Part shown: positions 37,905 to 51,127 of the stretch, piece after piece | How the letters are laid out: every line of letters begins with the position of its first letter | How positions within the stretch are numbered: position 1 is the first letter of the stretch | DNA from: Narthecium ossifragum | Taxonomy: Eukaryota; Streptophyta; Magnoliopsida; Dioscoreales; Nartheciaceae | Direction of reading: 5' to 3' | NCBI GenBank assembly: GCA_963920575.1 | Contig: OY986974.1 | Span: 7,750,610-7,814,609 of the forward strand | DNA length: 64,000 nt | Made by a program: the position numbers and the translations under genes | The notes under the pieces: generated by a model | The model's input: only the letters and a program-made list of their open reading frames with translations | Told to the model about the DNA's origin: nothing | The model's database searches: none

Positions 37905-40504
37905 TGTGAGGACCCGTACCTCCAACCTGGTCCGACCGCGTTAGGTCGAGGGTCTGGGTTTGTGGTTTGACCCGGTTGGCCTTGGGATGCGATCGGTTGA
38001 TCGCATCGCTGTTTTTGACCCCAGTGGCATTTTGGTAAATATGCTCCCTGGTGGTCAGTTTCACACCCGCATTGCACACATGGCCTTTGATTGATGTATG
38101 TGTTTGATTAGAACCTTTAGGGTGCGTCCGATCAGAGGATCGGAGCTCGATCGGGAGAGATCGAATCGGACGGCTGTGATGGATTCCAGCTTTCTATTTA
38201 ATCCTTTCTCCTTTCTCTTTCTTTCTCTTTTCTCCTGCCGTTCTCTTTCTTCTTCTCTCTCTCTCTCCTTCGGCTGGGTGCTAGGGCATTGGAGGCGTGG
38301 CTTTGAGGAGCGGTTTTCCGGCGATCGGAGTTGACGGATGCGTGTAGGAGCTGCCCTATATCTTCAAGTAGGTGTTTCTACCTCGATCCTTGGATCGGGT
38401 TCTCCTAGGATAGGTTTAATGCTTGTTCGATGTAGGGATACTTATTAGAATGTTGTGTAACTTGTAGCACATGTGATGTGGCTTGTTTCTTGTATTCCTA
38501 CCCCCGCGACTTCGGCATTTTAACGGCTGGTTTTCCGTATTCTCGCCGTTTATCGATTTTCGGTCGTTTTGACCTAAATTGATGATTTAACCGTCGAAAA
38601 TATGATTTCTTTGCATCATTGGATTCCCCATCATCTTTTATGCATGCTTGCAAAGTTTCATCGAATTCCAACTTGATTTGATCCTTGAAATCCAAAGAAA
38701 TGGATTTTCGGCACTGTTCTGATGAACTGTGCCTGAGGCTCGACGGTCGATCGGTGCATCGACCGTCAAGTGTTGTTTTACACTTTCTGGGCATGACGGT
38801 CGACCGTCGGATCGACCGTCGCATTGACCGTCAGGCTCTGTCGGGATTTTAGCCTCCCACGGTCGATGGGCCGATCGACCGTGGGTTCTCTCTCTTTTTC
38901 ATCCTGCCTCACGGTCGACCGTCGCATCGTCCGTGAGGCTCTGCCTCGTTTTGGGCTCCCGACGGTCGATGGGTCGATCGACCGTCGCCCATGTGGTTTT
39001 CCTCGTTTTGGCCTCACGGTCGATCGGTGGATCGACCGTGACATCGTCCATGGCCTCACGGTCGATCGGAGGATCGACCGTGACATCGTCCGTGGGCCCT
39101 TGAACATGGTTTTATGGCGTTTCTTGGATGGCTTTCAATCGTGATTGATCTTTAAACATATTGGGAAGTTTTTAAATGGATTTTGTAGTGTTTTCAAAGG
39201 ATTTCTATCGAGTTTAAGGATCGATTCGAGTAGTTCCCGTTTTAGACAAATCTATGGTTTTGATTGTATTTAATACATGTGTGTTAGTAGTTAAATGCTT
39301 CTTTGATTGTCTAACCATTAGTTAGCCATGAGTGCTAGCTAATGAGGAAATTGTGGAACCTTAGCCTATTGTCGGCGAGTGCCGAGGGCTATTGTATAAA
39401 TGTGGCCAGTTACCTGCGGGGTAACTGTGGAACCTTAGTCTGTCAGGTGCAAGAGTGCACTGAAGACTATTGTATATCTGTGTTGAATGCTTTGCTCAGA
39501 TGTTTGTTGGTTAGCATAGTTTATTCTGTATTTGAGGCCTTTGTCATGCTTACCTCTTTGGCTAGTTGCAAGCTATGCCTAGCTCTGTATGATTAGTGAC
39601 ATCTTGTTGCATACTTATATCTTGTTATATGTGCCTGAGCATTTCATGCATCTTGATTGCATTAGAGGCATCTGAGGTTAGGCGGGCGATGGGTTGATCG
39701 CCGATCCGAGGCTCTCGGGTAGCTCGGATCTAGCCATTAGGACCGCGGATGGGTAGTCAGGATTAGGGTGATGGTTGATCAGAATCTCTTGTTATTGAGG
39801 ATGCACGCTAGTTGACTCTGATTAATGTTTGAGGTTTAGAGGTCGTGTTGGTCTCCCAAGGCCAAGTGCTAAGGATGGATGTTGATGCGTTCCCGACGTG
39901 TTTCCCCAAGGCTTGGTATTCCAGCTTGGGTAAGGGTGATCCTGCATGTTACTGTTTCTTGGCCTCCTGGTAACTTGTTCAGGAGAGAGGTTTCATGGCA
40001 GAAGCCCTTGGGACATCAACTGGGTTATGGGACCCGTGACATCCGTTAGACTTGAGCGGGGAGACAACACTGTTGTTGTTTTCCTCCTTTCAGTGTGCCG
40101 TAGAGTAGAACCCTACTGAGCTTATCGCTCACTCCTACCCGGGCTGCGTTTGCAGGTGCAGGTGCTAGTTCTTCTTCAGTAGAGCAGGCGGATCGGCTTT
40201 GGCGGCGCGAGTACATCCAGAGGCGCTTGAGGTTGCTGGAGGATTGATCAGTTGTACACTTGATGGTTTTTTGTAAATCATGTATCATTTGAGGACTTTG
40301 GAGATTAATGTATAATATTCTTTTATTGGAAGATCTTGTAATAGTACAACTGATGTTATTGAATTGAATCTCTGTTTGCCTTTAGATTGTAAATTGTTTA
40401 AGTTTTTCTATAATTCCGCTTTGTATCGCGCCACTTGGAGATGAATAGTATAGTTTTCCCCTCACGCCTCGGCTCGGATGGGTTTTCTGGGTCGGGGTGT
40501 GACA
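37905..40504 (+). mobile_element. Solo LTR, 2,600 bp (Gypsy-like)
   Basis: It starts TGTGAGGACCCGTACCTCC and ends GGGTCGGGGTGTGACA, the same ends as 27403-32244. Flanks GCGAC (37900-37904) and GCGGC (40505-40509) differ at one base, consistent with an old 5-bp target duplication. No internal retrotransposon sequence is present. Confidence 0.85.
38735..39090. repeat. Cluster of imperfect ACGGTCGATC / GATCGACCGT inverted repeats
   Basis: About seven units such as 'cacggtcgatcggtggatcgaccgtg' and 'gacggtcgatgggtcgatcgaccgtc', each with arms of about 10-11 bp around a 4-6-bp centre, separated by unrelated spacers of about 20-40 bp. The cluster lies in the solo LTR. Confidence 0.9.
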
Positions 40505-40590
40505 GCGGCGATGAGGTTGGGGCAATGAAAGGGACCCCGGAGACGGCGAAGGTCACGGGTGAACTAGCTAACAAGTTACAATAGAATAGG

Positions 40591-42225
40591 AGTTTGCTAT
40601 AACAAGATTTTTGGATATAGATAAGATTCTCTCTTATGATTTCAGACATTTGAATTGGAATCAATGCAGCTGTTATCTTTTGATTTGGTATGCTGAGTAA
40701 AGATAATTTAGTCATGTGAAATAAAAAATCTACCGAAACTACCCTGAAATGAGCCTACCATCTTAATAAGTCCTAACTTGGATTATTATCTCAAAGAGGT
40801 TCTTTAAATGGACTATACCAATTTCCCGAATAACGCGGGAGGAAAAGCTTAGGTATGTATCACTTATCTTATATATGGGTATTTAGGTCCTTTTACATGC
40901 TTGGGTTGGGGGTTTATCTTGAGGTTGGGTGTATTACCTTGATAGAAGCCTACGAAAGGATAATTTTGTGAATTGTTGAGGGCAGTGGCGATAAATCTAT
41001 AAATAATTTGATTCGTGGATTAATCTATAAATAAGAAGTTATGAGCGATGCATATCTAATTAACCCTTTTTAATCAAGATACATCCTGTAAAGATATATT
41101 TCAAATGTTAAAATAATATTTGAATCAAAATATAGATATCTATATATCTATATTTAATCAATTTTGAGAGACTAATATCATGTTAGCCCCATACAACATA
41201 TTTACATAGGAAATTTTTTAAAATAATATTATTTTAATAAAAATATTACTAAAATATACATGTCGAAAAAATATTGATGAGGATATGCCTCATTTGCCCA
41301 CGTCAGCGTCACGCTGGCGTGGCCTTTCATTTTTTCATTTAAATAATAAAAAATTGAAGTTCCAAGTGCGTAGAGGAGATAGTTCCCCTTACGTCTTTGA
41401 CCTTTTGACCGTTCCCCTCACCGCATGGAGTTCCAAGTGCGTAGAGGAGATAGTTGTCATAGAAAGGTGTAGGTTAGAGTTACGTTTATATTAATGAAGA
41501 CGTAATTTCCACTTACGTCTTCGGTTCTCATCTAACCCTGACCACGAGCCCTCCTTCCCCACCCGCGGTCCCTCCTCGTTCTCCACTTGACGTTCCTCCG
41601 ACGATCACGGGCCCTCCTCCTGACGTCGCACCTCCTCGTTCCCCACTTGACGTTCCTTCGACGATCACGGTCCCCCCTCCTTCCCCATCCATCCACCCTC
41701 CACCATACCATTTCTCCACGGGTCCCCCCCTCCTTCCTCACATTTCTTCGGCGATTCTCCGGCTATCTTCCATCGAAATCCTCCAAATTTCTTTTGGCCA
41801 TTCTCCATCTTACTCTCCAGTGAGTTTTTATCTTGAAATTTTAGATACATGCTTATTGAGTTGAGATTTAGGGTTTATATAGTCAAATTAGGGATTTTTA
41901 TACAAAATCAAATTTATTGGTTCTGAGATAATCTCGTAGGAAGAATTCCATGCAACTTATGTTAATGTCACCACCTCATGGAAAAGATGCCCATTTTTAT
42001 TGGAAAATTCTTTTTTTTAATCCTTCTGTTATGGTGATTTGGGCAGTGGCATTTTGGAGCAGTTTCATAAATTTCTAGTATTAATTCAATTAGATTATAT
42101 GAAATCTACTTTCCATATGAATTTTTACTACTAACTTGTTATTTCTTTCTAATCGACTCATAATTGTCATCATATTTGTATTATTTATAGTGAGAGATAA
42201 TGACATTGTTCCACTATTGTGTCAG
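40591..42225. other. 5' flank of the Mutator-like element, with short repeats
   Basis: No gene is seen. Contains a 12-bp-arm inverted repeat at 41298-41322 (CCACGTCAGCGT / ACGCTGGCGTGG), a 26-bp direct repeat at 41359-41384 and 41430-41455 (gttccaagtgcgtagaggag...), and a 60-bp tandem repeat at 41571-41680. It probably includes the 5' UTR or terminal region of the Mutator-like element; its terminal inverted repeat could not be fixed because the other end is outside the window. Confidence 0.45.
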
Positions 42226-42377
42226 ATGGACGGAAATGTGAAATTAAAGGGTAATGCAGGTGATATTGAGTACATAGGTGGCCGAATGAAACCTACTAGG
42301 ATACAAAAGAATGCAAGTTATGCGGATTTAAAGGGTTTAATGTTTAATTGAACTGGAGACAATCCAAAACGCCAGAT

Positions 42378-42483
42378 TGTTTGGCAGGCTTTGCTCGGGG
42401 TGGTCCTTTGGGTCCGCCTCTTCTCCTCTTGTAATCTCTCCTTCACCCCTAGCCGTCTGGCTTATCTAATAAAATAAAAAAAA
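42378..42483 (+). repeat. Short retroposon 3' end with A-rich tail
   Basis: The sequence from 'ttggcaggctttgctcgggg' to 'ctggcttatctaataaaataaaaaaa' interrupts the transposase N-terminus. It shares its structure and several phrases (cttgtaatc, ggctta, ctaataaaa) with 63285-63396. It is probably a truncated LINE or SINE end; the family is not recognised. Confidence 0.55.
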
Positions 42484-43515
42484 CTATTTCGATATTCGTA
42501 TAACTTGTAGATATCCAATGGGAAAAAACATGTATTGTGGTGTAGACATAATTGATGATAATGATACAGGTGGCATTCTTAGTCTCTATCCAGTCATTCC
42601 AAGTATACAGTTGTTCTTGGTGAAAATTGGTGACGAAGTCAACAATAACCCTCCAAATAACATGACATTTGGTGAATTTACACGTCTACTACAATGAGGA
42701 GACATCACAGTAAGTAATTTATTGTCAAACATGTAATGTCACAACTTGGTTTTCCCCTTGTTCAGGAGTTCGCTTGTGTATGAACATGCATGCCTTACCA
42801 GTAGGAGGATACATGGTTGTACAAACATGGGACACACACATCATACTTTTGATGTTGACCCGTCGAGTTTGCGCGGAGGCCTCCAATATGATGACAATGT
42901 CAATAGCGGCCATGGAGATGCTTTTATGCCTTCAACATCTCGAAGCCCTTTGCTAGATGTTGATATTGAGGATCATGATGACGATTGGTTCGAGAATATT
43001 GAATTGAGTAACGAGCCAGTACATCATGATGAAGGTATTGATAATCCAATACCGCTTACTCCAACACAGTACGAAGAGGGGTTACCAGATGAATTCCCAA
43101 ATGATGAGTGGGTTGACCGGATGACAATGAATAATACCATACCTAGGGTAATTAAAGAACTGACCTCATTCGATGGTGAATTCTATAAGAAGCAGATATT
43201 CAAGACCAAGGCATCACTTGTGCATGCTCTTCAACAGTACGAGCTTCGAAGGTTTGCGGAACATTGTACTGTTAAGTCCGGACCGAAGGTGTTGACCGTC
43301 AAATGTCGTAATCTTGATTGTCCTTGGCATTTGCACGCGTCTACTTACAAAGATCGCCTTACTTTCAGGTGAAGAGTTACGATGGTTCACATACCTGTCG
43401 GGCAGGTTTGTTGAATACCAACAACCACCACTGCACCGCACAATTCATATGTGGTATCATACTTGGTGAGATAAGGACAAACGCCTCGATGACCCCAAAA
43501 GATACTGTGCAAAGG

Positions 43516-44771
43516 TTGGGGGAACCTGGGGCGAGAGGGGGCATGTTTTTGTTTTAATTTTTTATTTGATTTAGTTAATTATTTGTTAATGTTAGGATTT
43601 ATAATTTATTACTTTGATTTATTTAATTATTTATTTGTTAGGATTTAGTTAATTATTTGATAATTTATAATTGATTAGTTTGATTTCTAATTGTAGCATT
43701 TTTATTTTTATTTTTGTTTTGTTATATTTAGATAATGGATAAGTTTGTGATAAAAAACCCACGAAGCGGACCAAGCGGTGAATCGTGTAATACTCATGAC
43801 TTGCATACTACTTTAGAGAATACTAGTTCGAAAAGACCCGAACTAGTTTAATTAATCCAAATGATATTGTTGGTGACCCAGGGTTGAATCACTTGAATGA
43901 TATTGTTGGTGACCCAGGGTTGCGTAAACCCATTGAAACATATGATGTTGGGATTAGGGATGAAATTCGTAGGGGGTACTTGTTCAAAGGCCCTTGGCAA
44001 CCGTTTGGTCATAAGTTTCTCAAGAAAAAATATGGAAAAGATAAGAGGAGTTTTAGAGAGACATGGTTCAAAGACTATGGGTGGTTGGAATACATTATAT
44101 CAAAGGATGCGGCGTATTGCTTATGGTGTTATCTGTTCAGGAAACCTCAAGGAGAACAAGGCGGAGGAGATTTGCTTACATGTACAGGATTCAACAATTG
44201 GAAAAAGGCAATAGAAAAATTTGGTGAACATGTTGGTGTCCAAAATAGTTTTCACAATGAAGCTAGAGAAAAATGTGAAACACTCAGAAATCAGCGGCAA
44301 AGTGTGTCGCACATATTTTCCGCACATGGGCATGGCCAAGAGAATGCATATCGCATTCGTTTAACAGCGGTTTTAGATTGCATTCGTTTTCTTTTGGTGC
44401 AGGGCTTAGCTTTTCGTGATCATGACGAGTTTGAGAGTTCATTGAGGAAAAGCAACTTTCTTAAGCGTTTGGAATGATACAGCTTAAGTGATGAAAAGAT
44501 TGCTAAGACAGTTATGGTTAATGCTCCTAGAAACAACCAAATGACTTCTCCAAAAACTCAAAAAGAATTGGTGAATGCTTGTGCAACGGAGACCACACTT
44601 GCGATCATTAATGATATTGGGGGAGGATTTTTTTCTCTTATGGTTGATGAGTCGCGAGATAATTCATTTTTTTTCTCTAAGGTATTTTTTGCATTACTTA
44701 AAAAAAACTTTTTTGATCATTTTGCTTTAGATTTCGCCCCCCCCCTTAAATCTCATCCTGGTTCCGCCACT
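43516..44771 (+). mobile_element. hAT element of the ZMYM/TTF-finger type, truncated, in the MULE gene
   Basis: Imperfect terminal repeats: left TTGGGGGAACCTGGGGCGAG, right (complement) AGTGGCGGAACCAGGATGAG. CAAAGG is present on both sides (43510-43515 and 44774-44779) as the core of a probable 8-bp target duplication. The coding part (43735-44690) encodes the N-terminal TTF-type zinc finger and start of the DUF4371-like region (RSFRETWFKDYGWLEY, AAYCLWCYLFRKP, NDIGGGFFSLMVDESRD) with a few frame changes. The catalytic core and dimerisation domain are absent, so it is an internally deleted, non-autonomous copy. A local 38-bp direct repeat ('gatattgttggtgacccagggttg') lies at about 43862-43923. 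Confidence 0.85.
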
Positions 44772-47450
44772 GACAAAGGATCAAAGATGACTATCATGTT
44801 AACATCAGCTATGCAAAGACATATCATGCACGTATAATAGCTATGAAGATTATATTTGGTGATTGAAAAGAATCATATAATATCCTGTCTCGCTATATGT
44901 CACACCCCGCCCCGGGATGCACCAATCCCGACCATGGGATGCGAAGAAACCTATTCTATAACATTACAACATAAATAACCTGTACTCAACCATAATCACA
45001 ATTTAACCATCATAAATTCACTATATTCATCCTTACAAATAATCAATTTACCAAGCACTAATTAATTCGAGAACAATCCAATAATTTATTACAAACCTCA
45101 GATTTGAATTACATGAATCAAATTAATCCAACTACAAAACTCAAATGATTAATTACAAATTTCAGAATCCGAATACATGAATCAAGTTATCAATTATCCC
45201 CAATAGTTTCCACCATCAATACAATCTTCAAACGAATTAAATGAAAAATGATAACTGAAATCAATGGTGAATCCTCCAATGACCTCAAGTTTGGGCGTCA
45301 TCACCTGGCGGGCCTACAAAAGAAGGTGGATCTGCAAACGCAACCCGAGTAGTTGTGAGCAAAAGCCCAGTAGGTAACCAACTAACGACCCACAAGAGCT
45401 AATTAATAACCAACATAATAAACAATGTAATCTTACGCCTAAGTCTTATCTCAAGGGAAGTCACAATCTAAGTCCAAGCTCGCAATCAACCCATTGCTCT
45501 CCACTACATCCCGGGCTACTACCCTACCAACTATGGGCCCAGCTAAATCGGCGTCGACCAGCAGACATTAGGCTACCTCCCAATAGCCACTAAGACTAAG
45601 GTTTCAGAAAGTCGATCAAATCCTCGAATTGATAATAATTTAATTCTTCTCTTTCAAAGTGAATTGTAGATTCATTCTCCTAAAGCCCCGATCGATCACG
45701 GGGACCCACATCCACCTGTAGCCTCGTTCACAAGCACCTAGACCTAACCCCGCTCTAGACTCATCTAGATCCGAGCTATTCGAGAACCTCGGATCAGCGA
45801 TTTACCCAATCGTCACGCCCTAATTATGTCATGCATACACATACCAATTCGACAAAAAGTAATGCAATATCTCAACATGGAATTTTATGATACAAGAATG
45901 ACATGTCATCATCAAGGGGTAGCATCACTAAGTAAGAGACACGTAGCAGGGACATAGCACAATTTGTATTTGATACATAGTCACAGTTTGCACAACACAG
46001 ATAGGCATAAACTTCCATCAAGGAATTGATCAAGCAAGAATCATAATTCAATCCAGCATCCTGTGTCGTCACCTACCTCAGATCGAAGAACAAGAACTCC
46101 TCATGTCACCATATTCAAGCACTACACCTCAGCTTCCTCTGTTGCCATCGAAGAAGACATTCTATTCAATTACCTAACTGACCTATTAATACTCATTCTC
46201 ATCAGAGAACATAACAAACAAAAGAAAGAAAGCAGGGCAAGTCCCAAGAAATATGCTTCAGATAAAACACTAATAAAGAATGATAATTCCACTGCCAAGA
46301 AACACCCAGCGTAGCCATCCATGCAAGCAGTAATCCAAGTAACGAGGTAGAAACTGATAACTCAATCACAATTGAAAGAACCACCACTCATCACAACTCA
46401 GCCAACACCACTGCAGCAAAGAAGCAATTCATCGAGCATCCTCCGTGCATACAAAGAAGACAACCAAATTCAAGAGGAAAGATGCCAGTAAGCACCATCA
46501 ATTGATCCAACCAGCAACACAAAACAGAGGCCACAAAATAGAAACTTCAAAATCGACAGAGGATCCAAAAGAAATCAAACCCAACGCAGTGATCAAAATC
46601 TAGATTCAAACCCGAACAAAACAGATCACCAATCACGATACAAACAAGAAATAAACTAACAACCCAATCAAATTGGTCAATTGGAATCCGTCAAAGGAGA
46701 ACGCAAGGAGAAAGAGAACAACAATAACAACGATCAAAGAACCAAACCAGATTTCATACATTTCCCAAAATCAAACATCTCGCAGCACCCAAACTAAAGA
46801 TGAACAAAAACCAATCGATCGATGGAACATGTCGGAGGAGAGTGCAGGGAGAAGGAAAAAGATGTGGTTGGAAAAAAAGAACTAGAGAGGAGGTTGCTAA
46901 CCTCCAGCTAGTGATGACTCTCCCCTTCGGCGGCGTTAAACGTGACGACGTCAAGCTCCTATCTCTCTCTCTCACGAATGGCGGTCGGAGAAGAATGTAG
47001 CGAAGTGAAAAAAAAAAAGATAATTTGTGTTTACACCAAATCTAGTAAACTTATTTAGTGGTACACCATCATATGATGTTTTAATGTATAAACACCATTT
47101 TAAGGTTGTTATGGGAGGTTATCTACATTACATGACAGTTTTGCCCCTACATGGTATATCTCTATCATCCTTATGAGGCAGTTACAGGTTGGTAGGTTTA
47201 TTCCCATATTTGGCGAAATCCATTCAAATCGAATCCACGCGTGATTTGATCGCGACATGAACTACTCCATTTCCTTCTTGCGGCATGGTCGTCTTCCACT
47301 TGGAAACCCTAACCCGACGATCTACGGAGCACCCATTTGTTGTCGTCGTTACGTGTTGATTGTTATATTTCATCGTCCTCTATTTTTGTTGTTGTCGTTT
47401 CCGTTGGTATTCCGGGAGGGCTTTCGTGAACATTGAATCATCTTTCATAG

Positions 47451-48130
47451 GTATTCTATTTTTGGAAAGAGAATACTAACAAATCAATTCATGGAAATTA
47501 TTCGTATAGAGAAAAGAGAAAAATGCAAACAACAAGCATAGCACTACATCCTATTTCATTGTTATTATCTTTTTTCAAATAGAATACTGACATACATTGA
47601 TGTATATCAATGAGAAAGTTTGAAGAGAATGCTGACTTAGGTATCCTTTTTTCCAAAAGAGAATACTGGCAATCTATTGTATAATGAAAATTATTCGTAA
47701 AGAGCAAAGAGAAAAATGCAAACAACAAGCATATCACTACATCCTATTTCATACTTATTCTCTTTTTCCAAAAGAGAATTCTGACATACATTGATGTATA
47801 TGAATGAAAAACAGAGTATCGAGAATACCAAATATTAGTTCATAGGTATTCTCTTTTTCGAAAGAGAATACTGCCATCTATTCATGAAAATTATTCAAAA
47901 AGGAAAAATAGTGAAAAGAAATATGCAAATAAAGAAAATTATACAAAAACCGGAGATTCATCATGAACACCAAATCCTGCTATAAAGGTTTTCTCTTTTA
48001 CCAAAGAGAATACCGACATACACTCAGGAACAATGATAAAAAAGATTGAAGAGAAATCTGCAAAAAATTAAGCATAACACTAAATGCATTTTGTTTGGTA
48101 TTCTCTTTCTCGTAAAGAGAACACTGAAAT
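47451..48130. repeat. Array of seven AT-rich hairpins (GTATTCTCTTTTT / AAAGAGAATAC)
   Basis: Units begin at about 47451, 47563, 47641, 47753, 47846, 47988 and 48098. The best are 'ggtattctctttttcgaaagagaatac' and 'ttctctttttccaaaagagaa'. They are spaced 78-142 bp apart, mostly followed by 'tgacatacattgatgtat'. Part of the array is a larger duplication: 'aaaatgcaaacaacaagcata' recurs at about 47519 and 47712. Confidence 0.88.
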
Positions 48131-48491
48131 CGTCAGATGTACATTAATGAAAAAAAAAGAAAAACATAAAACCCTAGATTCTTGGAAATCCCCTATTCTT
48201 TTTCCTGATGATTTTGGGGTCAAAATATTCGTTCCAAATAGAAGGGTAGTCGTATATACCTCTTTCTTCACCATTTTCGATTGATTGGCCGGGAGGAATA
48301 CGACGGGAAACTCCGGCTTGATGAAAATTTGATTCCGCGTCGAGGTGGATGAGACGATTCCCTTCTTTAGAAGAGAGAGAAGATGGAAAAAGAGAAATCC
48401 GCTTAAAAAACACGAAGATTCTTCTTTTGCTATGGCCTATGCGCGGATTTTTTGCCTCGATTGGAGTTTTGAATGTTAAACCAGCGGTTTC

Positions 48492-50923
48492 TGTGAGGAC
48501 CTGCCCCTCTACCCCTGTGGCTCGCTGTGGACCGCAAGGGCAATTTGGTAAATTGCGCCTTGTTGGTTTGTTTCACACCCGCGTGTGCACACACTAGCCT
48601 TGTCTGTGTTCGTGTTTGTTTAGAATGGCTAGGCGAACCCGAGATCGGAAGATCTGAGCTTGGGCTTGTGTTTTAGCCCAAGTTTGCCTTTCTGAGTAAA
48701 GGAGATCGATCTGGATGGCTAGGGAGATCGATCTAGATTTTTGCAAAGAAGATCGATCTGGATTTCAAGGAGATCGATCTCAATTGCAAAGGAGATCAAT
48801 CTCACATGCCTTGGAGATCGATCATGCTCGAGTCGGTGGGTTTTCTCTTTCGCGAGGACGGCCGTCGGCCGTCGCTCTCCCCTGTCAGGGAGGGAAGACT
48901 TCCCCTCCCTTTCCCCCAGCTTTTTCCCCTCTTTCCCGGCTTTCCCTTCCCCCTTTCCCCTCTTTTCTTCCCCTCCTCTTCCTCCCTTCTCCTTCTCTTC
49001 TCCTTCCTTCCTTCTCTCTTTCCCGTGGTGCTCTGTTTCTTCCCTTTACCGCCGACGAGCTTCTTTCCCTCCGTTCTCCCTCCTCCGGCCACCAAATTGG
49101 GTGTTCTTTGGCTCGTTGGATTCGTGACAACGAGAGGAAGGCTCCTGGTGTGATTTGGCAGCTTGTTGGCGATCAAATCGCGGGGAATCAGCCGAGGAAA
49201 GCGCAGCTAGGTAGGGTTATACCTACTGTGTTCTTTTCGAGTTTTCTTGAGATCTAGCCGTTGGATCTTGTTGATCCTTGCTTTGTTGGGTTCCTTATGA
49301 CTTGTAGAATAACTGATTTAAGTTTCATGTTAATCAGTTGAGATTTGAGTAGGTTTTATATATGATTAGTCTCGGATTTCTGGTTTTCTGCTGTTCTTGA
49401 GAAACAGCCGGCTTGCGGCGAGTTTTCCGGCCGGCGAGTACATGATCTTGGCTTTTCATAAACATAAGAATTGTAGAACTACTCGTTAGCTTTCCATTCC
49501 ATCTTGTTGCGTATTTTTCCAATTTATGTATGATTTCTTATGAATTATTTTCTGAAGGGCTGCGTTGCAGCAATTAATGGGTAAGTTAGTTTGATTAACG
49601 ATTTTGATTAGCGTTTTCCCGTTAATCCAACCGTTGGATGATGATGAATTTTGGATATGTTGATCATGCTTTATACGCCTACTGGTGGCTAAGTTGGATC
49701 TTGAATCCGACGTTGTTTGGGCGTCGGATCGACGGGATCAATTAGCCCCTAAGTAGAGGCTTTGGGTGTTTTTGAATATAATATTATATTTCGGAATATA
49801 ATATTATATTGTGTTTTGTTCATCATCGTTTTCGGGGTTGCTTCCCGTTGTAGGAGTCCGCGGTTGACGGTCGCGGTACCGTCGTAATGACGGGACCCGC
49901 TGCGGATCGGCTGGCAGCGGTTGGTGGTACCGTTGCAGCGATCCAGTAGACTTATATGATGCTTGACATACTGTTGCATGCCTTTCCTATTATCTGTGTA
50001 TGTCATAGCATGCATTGTTGTTGTATGCATTAGTTGCATTGGTTAGGGCGTGGGTGATCCTTGGGTCGCCGTCCCGAGGCTGGAAGCTCGGACTTAGCCC
50101 TAGAACCGGGGTTGGGCTGTTAGGACCCGGTTGAATTGTGATGTCCAGCCGATCCGATGATAGGCTTAGATGACTGGTACACGTATGGCTTGATGATTGT
50201 AGAGGTCGTGTCGGCCTCGAGTTGGATCTGAGGTGTAGCCGGTGTCCGGTTCTTCTTAAAACTCTTGATTAGAGGATTTGCCTACTCAGTGGTGTCTCTT
50301 CCCACCAAACAGTGTTCAGTGTCCTGTTGAGAGTTGGCAGTGTCGTTTCCTGCTACTGAGTGTGACATGACATGTGACCAGCTCGGCTGGAAGACCATGA
50401 TCGTGGGCCTCAGGGACACGCGGTGGGGTTATGAGACCCCTGTATACACCCAGATTCCACTTGAGGGCGACACTGTTGCGTTTCCCTCTTCCTTCTGTGT
50501 GTCGTAGTGTAGATCCCTACTGAGCTTAATGCTCACACCTACTCGGGGCTGCGTTTTGCAGGTGCAGGCGTCAGTTCTTCCTCTGTGGCCCCTACCGGGC
50601 AGTTGGACGGCGGTGCGGCGGCGCCTGGTGGCTTTTGAGAGGTGGCAATACTTACTGCTTTTATCCTAGGCTAGATAGTCTCCTACGGGAGTAATGTTGT
50701 ATTTGAACTACCCCTCTCCGAGGTTATGTATATTACATCTTTTTGAGTTTTAAATCTGTGGTTCGAGGCTTGAATATTATATTGTTTTTCTTGAGGGTGT
50801 TTTGGTGAATTGCTAGGGAGACCAATAGGTTAGAGGGAACCCTCGTCGTTCTTTTTCCGCGTTGGTTAGGTTCCGGTTCGCGTCGCCCGACCCGGTTGGG
50901 CTTTCGCGGGTCGGGGCGCGACA
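48492..50923 (+). repeat. 5' LTR of the Tekay-type element (2,432 bp)
   Basis: TGTGAGGACCTGCCCC to GGGGCGCGACA. Five or six AGATCGATCT palindromes lie at 48703-48825, about 24 bp apart, followed by a pyrimidine-rich stretch (48890-49030). A 'gaatataatattatat' direct repeat pair lies at about 49775-49810. Confidence 0.97.
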
Positions 50924-50926
50924 GCT

Positions 50927-50938
50927 TGGTATCAGAGC
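50927..50938 (+). other. Primer-binding site (initiator Met tRNA)
   Basis: TGGTATCAGAGC is a perfect match to the plant iMet primer site, 3 bases after the LTR. Confidence 0.95.
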
Positions 50939-51127
50939 ATAGGTTGTAGATCCCAGGGTTTAGGATCAGGATTCGGTTGAGATTGAGCGTGGAATGGGTT
51001 AGTTCTATGTCTAGAACATCCGTGCATGCTCATTTTGATGTGTTGTGCTTTTCCGCTTTCTGTTTGTGTTGCCTTGTTTTGGCGGCTTCTTACGAGTGAA
51101 CGCTCGTTGTCGTTGGTGATTGCACAG

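Larger units (their letters stand above)
37758..40590 (+). other. Possible small exon or ORF split by the solo LTR
   Basis: 37758-37904 and 40505-40590 have non-repeat composition (GC-richer, codon-like) on both sides of the solo LTR. An ATG at 37758 opens about 49 codons before the LTR. I recognise no family on either strand, so this is only a note that the LTR landed in sequence unlike the surrounding AT-rich DNA. Confidence 0.2.

Noticed and set aside
37905..40504. Perfect target duplication GGCGA around the solo LTR
   Set aside because: GGCGA occurs on both sides but not adjacent to the TG/CA ends; the adjacent 5-mers GCGAC/GCGGC fit better.
41528..41850. Overlapping frames around the 60-bp tandem repeat
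   Set aside because: Gly/Arg or Ser/Pro low complexity created by the repeat; no conserved motif.
48715..49257. 180-codon frame in the Tekay 5' LTR (and its copy at 57793-58350)
   Set aside because: It runs through the AGATCGATCT array and a pyrimidine-rich leader, is open in three frames and the reverse strand, and has no protein similarity.
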